7,787 nt of DNA from JAABYT01 sp041581935 (GTDB taxonomy: Bacteria; Pseudomonadota; Gammaproteobacteria; HK1), in NCBI GenBank assembly GCA_041581935.1, contig JBFICP010000148.1, positions 1 to 7,787 on the forward strand. Direction: 5' to 3'. The stretch's first letter is position 1. Every line of letters starts with the position of its first letter. Shown in pieces: positions 1 through 6,599 of this stretch. The notes under the pieces were generated by a model. That model saw only the letters and a list, made by a program, of their open reading frames with translations, made no database searches and was not told where the DNA came from. The position numbers were made by a program, and so were the translations under genes.

Positions 1-1
1 A

Positions 2-673
2 ATCGGGTTCGAGTATTGCCATGGCAACGTCATGGCGATAAACCCAGTATGGCGAAAGACCCTGTCTGAGTGGCGCGCGCAGACACGTGCGTGGCTCGGA
101 AAAAGCCAGGGGCTTGCGCTGCGCTACTGCGATATCTTTTTTGATTTCGACTGTGCATTCGGATCGGGCGCGCTGACGCGGAGCCTGCGTGCGCACGTCA
201 CGGCGCTTGCGCCACATCCGTTTTTTCTTCGCGAGCTGTTCAAGGTGGACGAGGAGCACGGTGTGGCGCTCGGACTTTTCGATCGCTTGAAGCCCGATCC
301 GTTGCCCGGCCCCAATCAGGGCAAGCTCAACCTGAAGCTCACCGGCACCCTGCCGCTCGTCGGCGCCGTTCGCATAATGGCGCTGCGCGAGCGCATAGAG
401 GCGACCGGCACTCTGGACCGAATTGCCGGCCTTCAAACACGCGGCAAGCTAACCAATAACGAGCAGGATTATCTCGCCGGCGCCTATCGCCATATCTCGG
501 CGCTTCTTCTGCGCCAACAGCTCGAGGACTATCGCGCCGGCGAAGCGCCCGGCAACCACGTGCCCCTGGAGGCGCTCTCCGAGCGCGAAAAGGATATGCT
601 GGTTGATGGATTCAAGGCGATTCGCACGTTCCGCTCCCGTTTGCGAAACGAGCTGACGGCGGAAATTTTCTGA
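2..673 (+). CDS. DUF294-family nucleotidyltransferase (signal-transduction type), 3' end only
   Basis: This is the C-terminal part of a protein of the DUF294 (GlnD-like nucleotidyltransferase) family. The frame is open to the left edge. The ten residues before the internal ATG at 32 (IGFEYCHGNV) match the family pattern around G-x-x-x-C-x-G-x-VMA-x-NP-x-W, so ATG 32 is an internal Met and not the start. About 223 residues are visible. Residues around CDIFFDF (roughly 42-48 of the visible part) and the helical segments that follow match the DUF294 C-terminal, substrate-binding region. The catalytic nucleotidyltransferase core would lie upstream. Full-length relatives usually carry a cyclic-nucleotide-binding domain and a pair of CBS domains at the N-terminus; whether this one does cannot be seen. 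The substrate is not established for the family. The stop TGA (671-673) overlaps the antiporter ATG by one base, so the two genes are probably translationally coupled. The family call is from motif recognition and no profile search was possible. Confidence 0.8.
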   Translation: MGFEYCHGNVMAINPVWRKTLSEWRAQTRAWLGKSQGLALRYCDIFFDFDCAFGSGALTRSLRAHVTALAPHPFFLRELFKVDEEHGVALGLFDRLKPDPLPGPNQGKLNLKLTGTLPLVGAVRIMALRERIEATGTLDRIAGLQTRGKLTNNEQDYLAGAYRHISALLLRQQLEDYRAGEAPGNHVPLEALSEREKDMLVDGFKAIRTFRSRLRNELTAEIF

Positions 674-2409
674 TGGAAGAGCTCAGATTGCAGGAAGCCG
701 TGGTGTTTCTCGCAGCCGCCGCGCTGGTGATTCCCGCGGCCAAGCGGTTCAACATCAGTTCGGTGTTCGGATTCCTGCTGGTGGGGCTTGCAATAGGTCC
801 GAACGGGCTGGCGGCACTTGCGCAGAGCCACGAGTGGCTTCGCCATGTGCTCATCACCGATGTGGCTGGCGTGCGTGCGCTTGCCGAGCTCGGTGTCGTG
901 TTTCTGCTTTTCATGATCGGGCTCGAGTTGTCGCTGGAACGGCTCTGGGGCCTGCGGCGCATCGTCTTCGGAATGGGCACCGCGCAGATCGTGCTGACGG
1001 GTCTGATCATCGGCGCAATCGCCCGCGGCTTCGGAAATTCACTGGCGGCATCGGTGGTGCTCGGCGGCTGCCTGGCGCTCTCGTCGACGGCTATCGTGAT
1101 GCAGTTGATGACCGAGCAGGGTCGCTTCGGCACCGCCGTGGGAAGGGGCAGCTTCGCGGTGCTGCTCGCCCAGGACATCGCCGTGGTACCGATGTTGTTC
1201 GTGGTCGCCAGTCTCGGCGCGCAGACGAGCGGCTCGGTTATCGGGGCGCTCGGCCTGGCCATCGGCGAAGCGGTGCTTGCCGTGCTCCTCATTCTCGGCG
1301 TCGGCCGCCTGATCATACGGCCGATTTTCAGCCATGTGAGCGGTCTTCACAGCCCGGAGCTATTCATGGCCGTGATACTGCTCATCATTATCGCCACCGC
1401 ATCGGCCACTCATGCCGTTGGTCTTTCGGCGGCGCTCGGCGCATTCCTCGCCGGGCTGGTATTTGCCGATAGCGAGTTTCGTCACGAGATCGCGGTGAAC
1501 ATCGAGCCGTTCAAGGGTTTGCTACTCGGACTGTTCTTCATGTCGGTGGGCATGCTCATCGATCTGGCCGAGATTCTGACCGAGCCCGTGTGGATCGTCC
1601 TGTCGATTGCGGGTCTCGTCGCAATAAAATCGATCGTCATTTTCGCAGTCGCCCGGCTTTTCGGCTTCACCAGCGCCCAGGCCGCCGAGATGGGGCTGCT
1701 GCTCGGGCAGGGCGGAGAGTTTGCATTTGTCGTCGTGGGCCTCGCCGTTACGTTCGCATTGGTGCCGGAGCCGACCGCCCAGTTCATGCTCATCGTCGTC
1801 AGTGCCACCATGTTTCTTACACCGCTGATGGCGCGTATCGCGCGGACTCTCGGTGCCGCCCTTGAAGCGCGCGAGGGGGGAGACGTTTCCGGCGCGGTGG
1901 ACATCGATCCGCAACTTCGGGACCATGTGGTTATCGTCGGCTACGGGCGCGCGGGCCGGCTGCTGGCCGAGCTGCTCGACCGTCAGCAGGTGGCGCACGT
2001 GGCACTGGATTTGGATGCGACCCACGTGGCCGGTTTGCGCGCACGCGGTGCGCCGGTTTTTCTCGGGGATGCGAGCCGATCTGCCATGCTCGAAAAGGTG
2101 CGGCTCGCGAGCGCGGCAGCGCTGGTCGTCAGTGTCAACGACCCGGAAGCCGCTGAACGTGTGCTGGTCGCCGCACGGCGATTGTCGCGTGACCTGCCCA
2201 TACTCGTGCGGGCCCGCGACAGTGCGCATGCGGAGAGGCTGCTCGCGAAGGGGGCGACTCAGGTCGTGCCGGAGGTTCTGGAGGCGGGGTTGCAGCTCGG
2301 CCAGCTGATGCTCGAGCAGATTGGTCTGCCAACCGAAGCGGCGCGGGAAATCGTCGATGCCGAACGTATCGTGGCATTGCCCGCGTACTCGCGCAGGAAC
2401 CCGAAATGA
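673..2409 (+). CDS. CPA2 (Kef-type) monovalent cation:proton antiporter with C-terminal RCK/TrkA-N domain
   Basis: A 578-residue inner-membrane antiporter that exchanges K+ (or Na+) for H+. Residues about 8-392 are a run of hydrophobic segments, about 12 helices, forming the Na+/H+-exchanger fold. Family motifs are present: VVFLLFMIGLELS (75-87), ALSSTAIVMQLM (135-146), LAQDIAVVP (165-173) with Gln167-Asp168 at the ion-binding position, GAFLAGLVFADSEFRHE (256-272) and GLFFMSVGM (286-294). The QD pair, rather than DD, is typical of Kef-type K+/H+ proteins. Residues about 418-545 form a Rossmann RCK/TrkA-N domain with GYGRAG (423-428) and acidic residues at the end of the second strand (LDLD, 445-448), consistent with NAD(H) binding and gating. 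The length is near that of KefB/KefC (about 600). No KefF/KefG-like quinone reductase partner lies nearby, so glutathione-gated KefC function cannot be assumed. The ATG at 673 sits on the stop of the DUF294 gene (TGATG), and the N-terminus from there fits the family. The ion specificity is not readable from the sequence. Confidence 0.93.
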   Translation: MEELRLQEAVVFLAAAALVIPAAKRFNISSVFGFLLVGLAIGPNGLAALAQSHEWLRHVLITDVAGVRALAELGVVFLLFMIGLELSLERLWGLRRIVFGMGTAQIVLTGLIIGAIARGFGNSLAASVVLGGCLALSSTAIVMQLMTEQGRFGTAVGRGSFAVLLAQDIAVVPMLFVVASLGAQTSGSVIGALGLAIGEAVLAVLLILGVGRLIIRPIFSHVSGLHSPELFMAVILLIIIATASATHAVGLSAALGAFLAGLVFADSEFRHEIAVNIEPFKGLLLGLFFMSVGMLIDLAEILTEPVWIVLSIAGLVAIKSIVIFAVARLFGFTSAQAAEMGLLLGQGGEFAFVVVGLAVTFALVPEPTAQFMLIVVSATMFLTPLMARIARTLGAALEAREGGDVSGAVDIDPQLRDHVVIVGYGRAGRLLAELLDRQQVAHVALDLDATHVAGLRARGAPVFLGDASRSAMLEKVRLASAAALVVSVNDPEAAERVLVAARRLSRDLPILVRARDSAHAERLLAKGATQVVPEVLEAGLQLGQLMLEQIGLPTEAAREIVDAERIVALPAYSRRNPK

Positions 2410-2486
2410 TCGGCTCGGCAGATGATATTACGGCTCCCGAGTCGGCCGGCAGCCCGGATACGAGCAAGATATTGTGGAAAAATTGA

Positions 2487-2509
2487 TCCCGATCGCCCCA
2501 AAATCGGGA
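2487..2509 (+). terminator. Short hairpin, possible weak terminator or attenuator
   Basis: TCCCGAT (2487-2493) pairs exactly with ATCGGGA (2503-2509) around a 9-base loop, giving a 7-bp stem. The 3' side is T-enriched (2512-2529) but has no uninterrupted T run, so this is at best a weak intrinsic terminator for the antiporter transcript. It could instead act in the cfa leader. Confidence 0.3.
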
Positions 2510-2536
2510 GATTGGTGTTAGTTATTATTGACAAAC

Positions 2537-2541
2537 GGGAG
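2537..2541 (+). promoter_or_regulatory. Ribosome binding site of cfa
   Basis: GGGAG lies 8 bases before the ATG at 2550. It supports that start over any alternative and shows that cfa is translated independently of the antiporter gene. Confidence 0.7.
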
Positions 2542-2549
2542 ATCCTCAA

Positions 2550-3752
2550 ATGCGTCAGCTACTCACACACACCAGCGCGCGGCATGCGACGACGGCACGC
2601 GAGTTTGGAAGTGATGTGCTCGCGAGGGCCGATGTATCCATCGGCGGAAGTTCTCCAGGTGACATACGGGTTCATGATGAGCGATTTTTCGACCGCGTCA
2701 TCGCGGGAGGATCGCTGGGACTCGGCGAGTCGTATATGGACGGATGGTGGGACTGCGACAACCTCGATGTATTTTTTACGAAGATTCTGCGTGCCAGGCT
2801 GGATGAGGTAGCAAAATCGAAACATCAGGCTTTTCTTTACCTGAAATCCAAATTGCTGAACATGCAGACGAGAAAAAGGGCCCGGCGCGTCGCTGAGAAA
2901 CACTACAATCTCGGCAACGCGTTCTATGCGGATATGCTCGATCCAGGGATGCATTACACGTGTGCGTACTGGGAAGATGCCACGACGCTCGAGGAAGCAC
3001 AAAATGCCAAGTGCGAGCTCATTTGCAGAAAGCTCCAGCTCCAGCCGGGTGATTCGATTCTCGAGCTCGGATGCGGTTGGGGCGGATTCGCCGAGTACGC
3101 GGCGCGGCGATACGGTTGCCGTGTGACGGCTTATAACATTGCCGCAGAGCAGGTCCGATACGCGCGAGAGCGGTGCAAGGATCTGGATGTGGAAATCGTC
3201 CTTGATGACTATCGGCGTGCGAGTGGACGTTTTGACAAGGTAGTATCGATCGGCATGCTCGAGCATGTCGGACCGAAAAACTATCGCACGGTGATGGAGA
3301 TAGCGGAGCACTGCCTGAAGGACAAGGGCCTGTTCCTCGCTCACACTATCGGTAGAAATACGACTTACATTGCGACCGACCCGTGGTTTGACAGGTACAT
3401 TTTCCCCGGCGGGTCCGTTCCCTCCATTCAGAAAATCGGCGAGTCCGTGGAGGGGCTGTTCGTGGTCGAGCATTTTCACAACTTCGGTCAATATTACGAT
3501 GACACACTGATGGCATGGCACGACAACTTCCGTTGCAACTGGCACAAGCACTCACAGGAGTTCGGAGAACGGTTCTTCAGAATGTGGTCGTACTATCTTC
3601 TGTGCTGCGCGGGCGCATTCCGCGCGAGAAAGAACCAGCTCTGGCACTGGGTGTTTTCGAAGCATGGCATGCCGGGCGGCTACCATGCCGTCAGGTGGGC
3701 CGCCGAGCCCTTTAGCGCAACGACTGGCGACCAACGCTCGCGCTCGAGTTAG
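2550..3752 (+). CDS. cfa: Cyclopropane-fatty-acyl-phospholipid synthase
   Basis: A 400-residue, SAM-dependent enzyme that adds a methylene group across the cis double bond of unsaturated acyl chains in membrane phospholipids, acting at the inner face of the membrane. It follows the E. coli enzyme (382 residues) almost end to end. An N-terminal lipid-binding domain includes SLGLGESYMDGWW (55-67), and a class I methyltransferase core carries motif I LELGCGWGG (171-179). The residues assigned in E. coli Cfa to the active site and bicarbonate pocket can be matched: Cys138 (TCAYW), Glu238 and His239 (GMLEHVGPKNY), His265 and Ile267 (AHTIG) and Tyr316 (NFGQYYD). The C-terminal block QLWHWVFSKHG (363-373) is also typical. 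The last 13 or so residues are a Ser/Arg-rich tail beyond the usual end. The ATG at 2550 has GGGAG at 2537-2541 with 8-base spacing and matches the expected N-terminus. The stop overlaps by 4 bases the stop of the convergent cytochrome gene. GC is locally low: 24 of 60 bases at 2821-2880. Confidence 0.97.
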   Translation: MRQLLTHTSARHATTAREFGSDVLARADVSIGGSSPGDIRVHDERFFDRVIAGGSLGLGESYMDGWWDCDNLDVFFTKILRARLDEVAKSKHQAFLYLKSKLLNMQTRKRARRVAEKHYNLGNAFYADMLDPGMHYTCAYWEDATTLEEAQNAKCELICRKLQLQPGDSILELGCGWGGFAEYAARRYGCRVTAYNIAAEQVRYARERCKDLDVEIVLDDYRRASGRFDKVVSIGMLEHVGPKNYRTVMEIAEHCLKDKGLFLAHTIGRNTTYIATDPWFDRYIFPGGSVPSIQKIGESVEGLFVVEHFHNFGQYYDDTLMAWHDNFRCNWHKHSQEFGERFFRMWSYYLLCCAGAFRARKNQLWHWVFSKHGMPGGYHAVRWAAEPFSATTGDQRSRSS

Positions 3753-4075
3753 GAAGCGCTTTTGAATCCGTAGTAGCGCGCGTTCAAAAACTCGGTAACG
3801 TCGTCGACCTCGACGTTTCCCCAGTTCAGGTCGAGCTGTGTCTGCCAGCGTAGTATCCACATACGAATATCGTCTCGCGAGGTCGCCCGGCGCCGCTCTC
3901 GTACGTGTACGACGCTCGTGTGGCACACCGTACAGTGATTCTCGTAGAGCAGCCGGCCGCGTTCGGCGTCGGCCGCCATCGAATCATCCGTGGTGACGAG
4001 CAGCATCGCGGCGACAAATGCGGTGAGCACGATGCCGGCGACGATGACACCCTGCATTGTGATTTTCCGGGGCAT
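3749..4075 (-). CDS. Small exported monoheme c-type cytochrome
   Basis: A 108-residue protein. MPRK followed by a hydrophobic stretch (about residues 9-27) and a possible SMA-AD cleavage site (after residue 34) form a Sec signal peptide or membrane anchor. The mature part has one heme-attachment motif CTVCH (48-52) and a short C-terminal helix with EVDDVTEFLNARYY (89-102). It is thus a periplasmic electron carrier covalently binding one heme c. No MP-type axial methionine motif exists; the only Met after the heme site is Met72, just 20 residues on, so the sixth ligand is uncertain. The ATG at 4075 is chosen because AAGGA (4087-4083) sits 7 bases upstream; a TTG at 4090 would add five residues without a good ribosome site. 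It starts 11 bases after the stress-protein stop, so the two are co-transcribed. Its stop (TAA) overlaps the cfa stop on the other strand. I do not recognise a specific named member; the partner protein is unknown. Confidence 0.85.
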   Translation of the reverse strand: MPRKITMQGVIVAGIVLTAFVAAMLLVTTDDSMAADAERGRLLYENHCTVCHTSVVHVRERRRATSRDDIRMWILRWQTQLDLNWGNVEVDDVTEFLNARYYGFKSAS

Positions 4076-4082
4076 GGATGCT

Positions 4083-4087
4083 TCCTT
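4083..4087 (-). promoter_or_regulatory. Ribosome binding site deciding the cytochrome start
   Basis: On the minus strand, AAGGA reads from 4087 to 4083, seven bases before the ATG at 4075, and it overlaps the last bases of the upstream stop codon (TGAAGGAAG). This favours ATG 4075 over TTG 4090 and suggests translation by ribosomes finishing the stress-protein gene. Confidence 0.7.
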
Positions 4088-4926
4088 CAATGCGCGAGTA
4101 AGGTGGGAATCGTGGTGTTCGCGAGAACGTGAGCGGTGGCGCCGCCGAGAATCAGCTCGCGCACGCGCGAATGTCCGTAGGCGCCCATCACCAGGAGATC
4201 CGCGGACTCCTCCCGGGCGGCGTCGAGCAGCAGCTCTCCGATCGCGGCCGGCGCGCCAAACAGGCTTTTGGCGGTGGTCTCGATGCCGTGACGTGCGAGG
4301 TGCAGCCCGATGTCCGCGGCAGGTATGCCGGCGTTTTCCGGGTCATTGCTGGCGGCGTTGATCGTGACCACGGTCACCCGCTCGGCGGTCTCCAGTAATG
4401 GCATAGCGTCGCTGATGGCACGCACCGCCTCGCGCCTGGTGTTCCAGGCGACAACGACGTTTCTGCCGATGGCGTCGCCCGCACCGCAGGCCGGAATCAT
4501 GAGCAGCGGGCGGCCGGATTCCAGCGCCAAGTGGTCGGCGAGTCCGCGGCTCACGCACTCGGGGTCACCGCTGTCGGCCTGACCAACGATCAGCAGGTCG
4601 GCATAGAGGGCGTGCAACATGAGCGCGTCTATCCGCCGGTCTTCCTGGCATCGCCATTCTGCGCCGATGCCGGTTTTCTTGGTGATCTCGGCGAAGTTGC
4701 GTTGCGCCGCGGACGCCGCGTTCGTGAAGGCGGCGCGCTGGGCATTGAGGATTTCGGCAGGGATCTGTGCCTCGGCGTAGGAGGGCAGCACCGGCATCTC
4801 GATGACGTAGAGGCCGGTCAGGTGCGCCTCGTGCACGCGAGCGAGTTCTGCGGCGGCGCGCACACGCGCCGGCATTGCCCGGCTGCTGTCCACGTGAACG
4901 AGGATATCTTTGAGCGCCACTTTCAA
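4087..4926 (-). CDS. Tandem-domain universal stress protein (UspA family)
   Basis: A 279-residue cytoplasmic protein with two UspA folds in a row. Domain 1 (about 5-147) starts with KDILVHVDSS, the usual first strand and loop. Domain 2 (about 155-278) starts with RNVVVAWNTRREAVRA and ends with the nucleotide-binding signature region GAYGHSRVRELILGG (248-262), followed by the closing strand TTIPTLLAH. The signature fits G-x2-G-x9-G, but the next residue is Gly rather than Ser/Thr. Domain 1 has no such motif, so only the second half might bind ATP. Tandem Usps of this type are often induced in low oxygen or stationary phase, which agrees with the FNR-type box upstream. An in-frame TAA 24 bases before the TTG limits the start to TTG 4926 or GTG 4920. 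GGAG (4934-4931) lies 4 or 10 bases before them, so the choice is open and changes two residues. The molecular role of the protein is not known. Confidence 0.92.
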   Translation of the reverse strand: MKVALKDILVHVDSSRAMPARVRAAAELARVHEAHLTGLYVIEMPVLPSYAEAQIPAEILNAQRAAFTNAASAAQRNFAEITKKTGIGAEWRCQEDRRIDALMLHALYADLLIVGQADSGDPECVSRGLADHLALESGRPLLMIPACGAGDAIGRNVVVAWNTRREAVRAISDAMPLLETAERVTVVTINAASNDPENAGIPAADIGLHLARHGIETTAKSLFGAPAAIGELLLDAAREESADLLVMGAYGHSRVRELILGGATAHVLANTTIPTLLAH

Positions 4927-4956
4927 CCGTCTCCGCCAATCGGACTCTTAAATTTC

Positions 4957-4962
4957 ATCATC
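4957..4962 (-). promoter_or_regulatory. Putative -10 element of the usp-cytochrome promoter
   Basis: On the minus strand, GATGAT (4962 to 4957) matches 4 of 6 bases of TATAAT. If transcription starts near 4950, it sits at -12 to -7 and the FNR-type box centre falls at about -41.5, the class II arrangement. The 5' leader would be about 24 bases. Placed by spacing, not by experiment. Confidence 0.45.
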
Positions 4963-4984
4963 GATGTCGGCGGGGCAGGGCGCA

Positions 4985-4998
4985 TTGACGCGGATCAA
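4985..4998 (-). promoter_or_regulatory. FNR/DNR/ANR-type binding site upstream of the stress-protein gene
   Basis: On the minus strand the site reads TTGAT-CCGC-GTCAA, matching the FNR-family consensus TTGAT-N4-ATCAA at 9 of 10 defined positions. It lies between the nirN stop and the stress-protein start, with its centre about 65 bases before TTG 4926. Regulators of this family respond to lack of oxygen (FNR/ANR) or to NO (DNR/NNR) and share nearly the same site, so the sequence alone cannot say which acts. It implies that usp and the cytochrome can be expressed separately from the d1 genes. Confidence 0.7.
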
Positions 4999-5027
4999 GA
5001 GTCCTGGACGCGCCGCGTTGCGACCGA

Positions 5028-6599
5028 TCAGTGACTGGTGCCGCGCGAACGCGTGATTTTGTTGAAGACGTTGTACTTCCCTGAGGGCTTTTTCATCGGC
5101 AGGCGCTTGACCTCCTCCAGGGTTTCGGCGTCATAGACTACCAGAGCGCCATCCATGTCCCAAACGCTCAGCAGGGCGTAACGTCCATCTCGCGTGAACT
5201 CGACGTGGGCTGCGGTTTTTCCCGGCGCCGGGCGCAGCGTCTTGACGATCGCGAGACTCTGCTTGTCGATCACGTGCACGGCATCGCGATGCGGGCCGAA
5301 GAACACGTCGACCCACGCGTAACGGCTGTTCTCGTGGCTGCGCATGAAAAAGCCCGGGCCGAGTGTCTCGATGCGCGCGAGCGTGCGCCAGGTGCGCATG
5401 TCGATGACGCTGACGACGGGATCGCGAAGATTCGGGGTAGCCACTACGGGCGTGCCCCGATAGTCCCAGCTGATGCCCGAGCCCAGGTGAGGCAGCCCGG
5501 GCAGATCGATGTCCGCGATCTTTCGGCCGACGGCGAGATTGATGACCTGTCCCTTGCCGCTTGCGTTCTCGGACCCCGCATCGCGGGCGGCGCCGATGAC
5601 GTGCTGATAGCCCGGGTCGAAAAAGAAGTCGTCCAGATAGTCGTCGAGGCGAATGCGGCGAATCGGAAACCGCTCGGTGACCTCGGGAGGGCCTTCGTAA
5701 CGGTAGTCGTGCACGCGCCCGTAGTACACGGGCTCATCGGCGTACTGTATCTCCCAAAGCTCCTTGAGATCCTTGAGCGCGACGATGAAGCTTTGACGGG
5801 GCGCCGCGTCGTAGACGGCGCTCACCCGCGAGCTCGTGCCGTGGTCGTCCTCGACCGCTATGATCCTCTCCAGGGTCAGGTCCGTCGCGCGCAGTATCAC
5901 CAGAGTGTGCGGCAGATAGTTCGCCACCATCACGTAACGGCCGTCGCCCGAGACGGCCAGGTTGCGCGTATTGATGCCGGCCCGTACCTCTGCACGCATG
6001 CGAAGGCTGCGAAGATCGAATAGCGACACCCAGCCGTCCCTGGAGGCGAAGTAGACGAAGCGCCCGTTCGGCGAGAATTTGGGTCCGCCGTGGAGCGCGT
6101 AGCGGGACTTGAAACGATGAATGGGGGAGAGCGTGTCGCCGTCAAGCACCGTGACGTGGTGATCGCCGCTCTCCACGACCACGAAGAGATTGAGCGGGTC
6201 GGCATTGTGACCGCGAGCGTCTCCCTCGGCGGGCGAGGGCGGCGCGACGATGCGACTTTTCTCGATGGCCTCTCTGCCCCACGCCGGCAATCGGGGCAGC
6301 GGCGTATAGATGAGTTTCGCCAGTCCCTCGATATCGGTGCGGCTCAATTGCTGCGAGAAGCCCGGCATCTGCGAAGCCGGTGCGCCGTCACGAATGGTCG
6401 CCATGGCCCTGTCCGGCTTCAGGCGACGCAGATTCTCGGGCAGCAACGCGGGTCCTATACCTCCAAGACGGTCGGCGCCGTGGCAGGCGGCGCAATGCTT
6501 CTCGTAGAGCGCGGAGACGCCGCCGTCATCCTCGCCGACAACGCCATCGACCGGCATCAACAGTATCGCGGCGGCGGCTGCCGCCAGGGTCGATCTCAC
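5028..6599 (-). CDS. nirN: NirN-type c/d1 cytochrome (dihydro-heme d1 dehydrogenase)
   Basis: A 523-residue periplasmic protein. Residues 1-22 or so form a Sec signal peptide (MRST, then an Ala/Leu-rich core). A cytochrome c domain (about 25-100) follows with CAACH (36-40) and a likely Met78 ligand in SQMPGF. The rest (about 135-523) is a cd1-type eight-bladed propeller. It has His170 (ALHGGPKFSP), which aligns with the proximal d1 ligand of NirS, conserved blocks around His371 (PHLGSGISW) and His422 (MRSHENS), and the C-terminal ITRSRGTSH shared by NirN/NirF proteins. NirN oxidises dihydro-heme d1 to heme d1, the last step of synthesis. NirF usually lacks a c domain. NirS is less likely because its catalytic distal-His motifs are not evident and nirJ is adjacent. 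The start GTG 6599 overlaps the nirJ stop (GTGA) and gives a clean signal peptide. The longer frame from TTG 6698 would put 33 Arg-rich residues before it and overlap nirJ by 103 bases. nirE is not between nirJ and nirN. Confidence 0.85.
   Translation of the reverse strand: MRSTLAAAAAAILLMPVDGVVGEDDGGVSALYEKHCAACHGADRLGGIGPALLPENLRRLKPDRAMATIRDGAPASQMPGFSQQLSRTDIEGLAKLIYTPLPRLPAWGREAIEKSRIVAPPSPAEGDARGHNADPLNLFVVVESGDHHVTVLDGDTLSPIHRFKSRYALHGGPKFSPNGRFVYFASRDGWVSLFDLRSLRMRAEVRAGINTRNLAVSGDGRYVMVANYLPHTLVILRATDLTLERIIAVEDDHGTSSRVSAVYDAAPRQSFIVALKDLKELWEIQYADEPVYYGRVHDYRYEGPPEVTERFPIRRIRLDDYLDDFFFDPGYQHVIGAARDAGSENASGKGQVINLAVGRKIADIDLPGLPHLGSGISWDYRGTPVVATPNLRDPVVSVIDMRTWRTLARIETLGPGFFMRSHENSRYAWVDVFFGPHRDAVHVIDKQSLAIVKTLRPAPGKTAAHVEFTRDGRYALLSVWDMDGALVVYDAETLEEVKRLPMKKPSGKYNVFNKITRSRGTSH

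Larger units (their letters stand above)
2410..2549. other. Intergenic region between antiporter gene and cfa
   Basis: These 140 bases are AT-richer than the flanking genes. They hold a short hairpin (2487-2509), a possible -10 hexamer TATTAT (2523-2528) and the cfa ribosome site GGGAG (2537-2541). A 26-codon reading frame starts on an ATGA overlap with the antiporter stop (2406-2486), but nothing supports it as a gene. The cfa promoter is presumably here, or cfa is read through from the antiporter gene. No convincing -35 partner was found at normal spacing from TATTAT. Confidence 0.6.

Noticed and set aside
32..673. ATG at 32 as the start of the first gene
   Set aside because: The frame is open to the left edge and the residues before this Met match the DUF294 family pattern, so the gene is cut by the window.
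612..1316. 234-residue open frame on the minus strand across the antiporter
   Set aside because: Ser/Thr/Ala/Pro-rich composition typical of an antisense frame of a membrane protein gene; the antiporter motifs are clear.
2406..2486. 26-codon reading frame starting on an ATGA overlap with the antiporter stop
   Set aside because: It is very short and its product resembles nothing I recognise. ATGA overlaps occur by chance at TGA stops. Conservation in relatives would be needed.
2528..2533. Perfect TTGACA before cfa as a -35 box
   Set aside because: It is only 16 bases before the cfa ATG, so a promoter there would start inside the gene, and the N-terminus of Cfa aligns from that ATG.
2559..3551. 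330-residue open frame on the minus strand across cfa
   Set aside because: cfa is unmistakable on the plus strand. The antisense frame has no recognisable domain and is a shadow of its codon pattern.
4075..4090. TTG 4090 as the start of the cytochrome gene
   Set aside because: The AAGGA site lies 7 bases before ATG 4075 and would fall inside the gene if TTG were used.
5205..6023. 272-residue open frame on the plus strand across nirN
   Set aside because: It lies opposite a well-supported NirN sequence, is rich in Arg/Asp/Ala/Val and shows no family motif; it is a GC-driven shadow.
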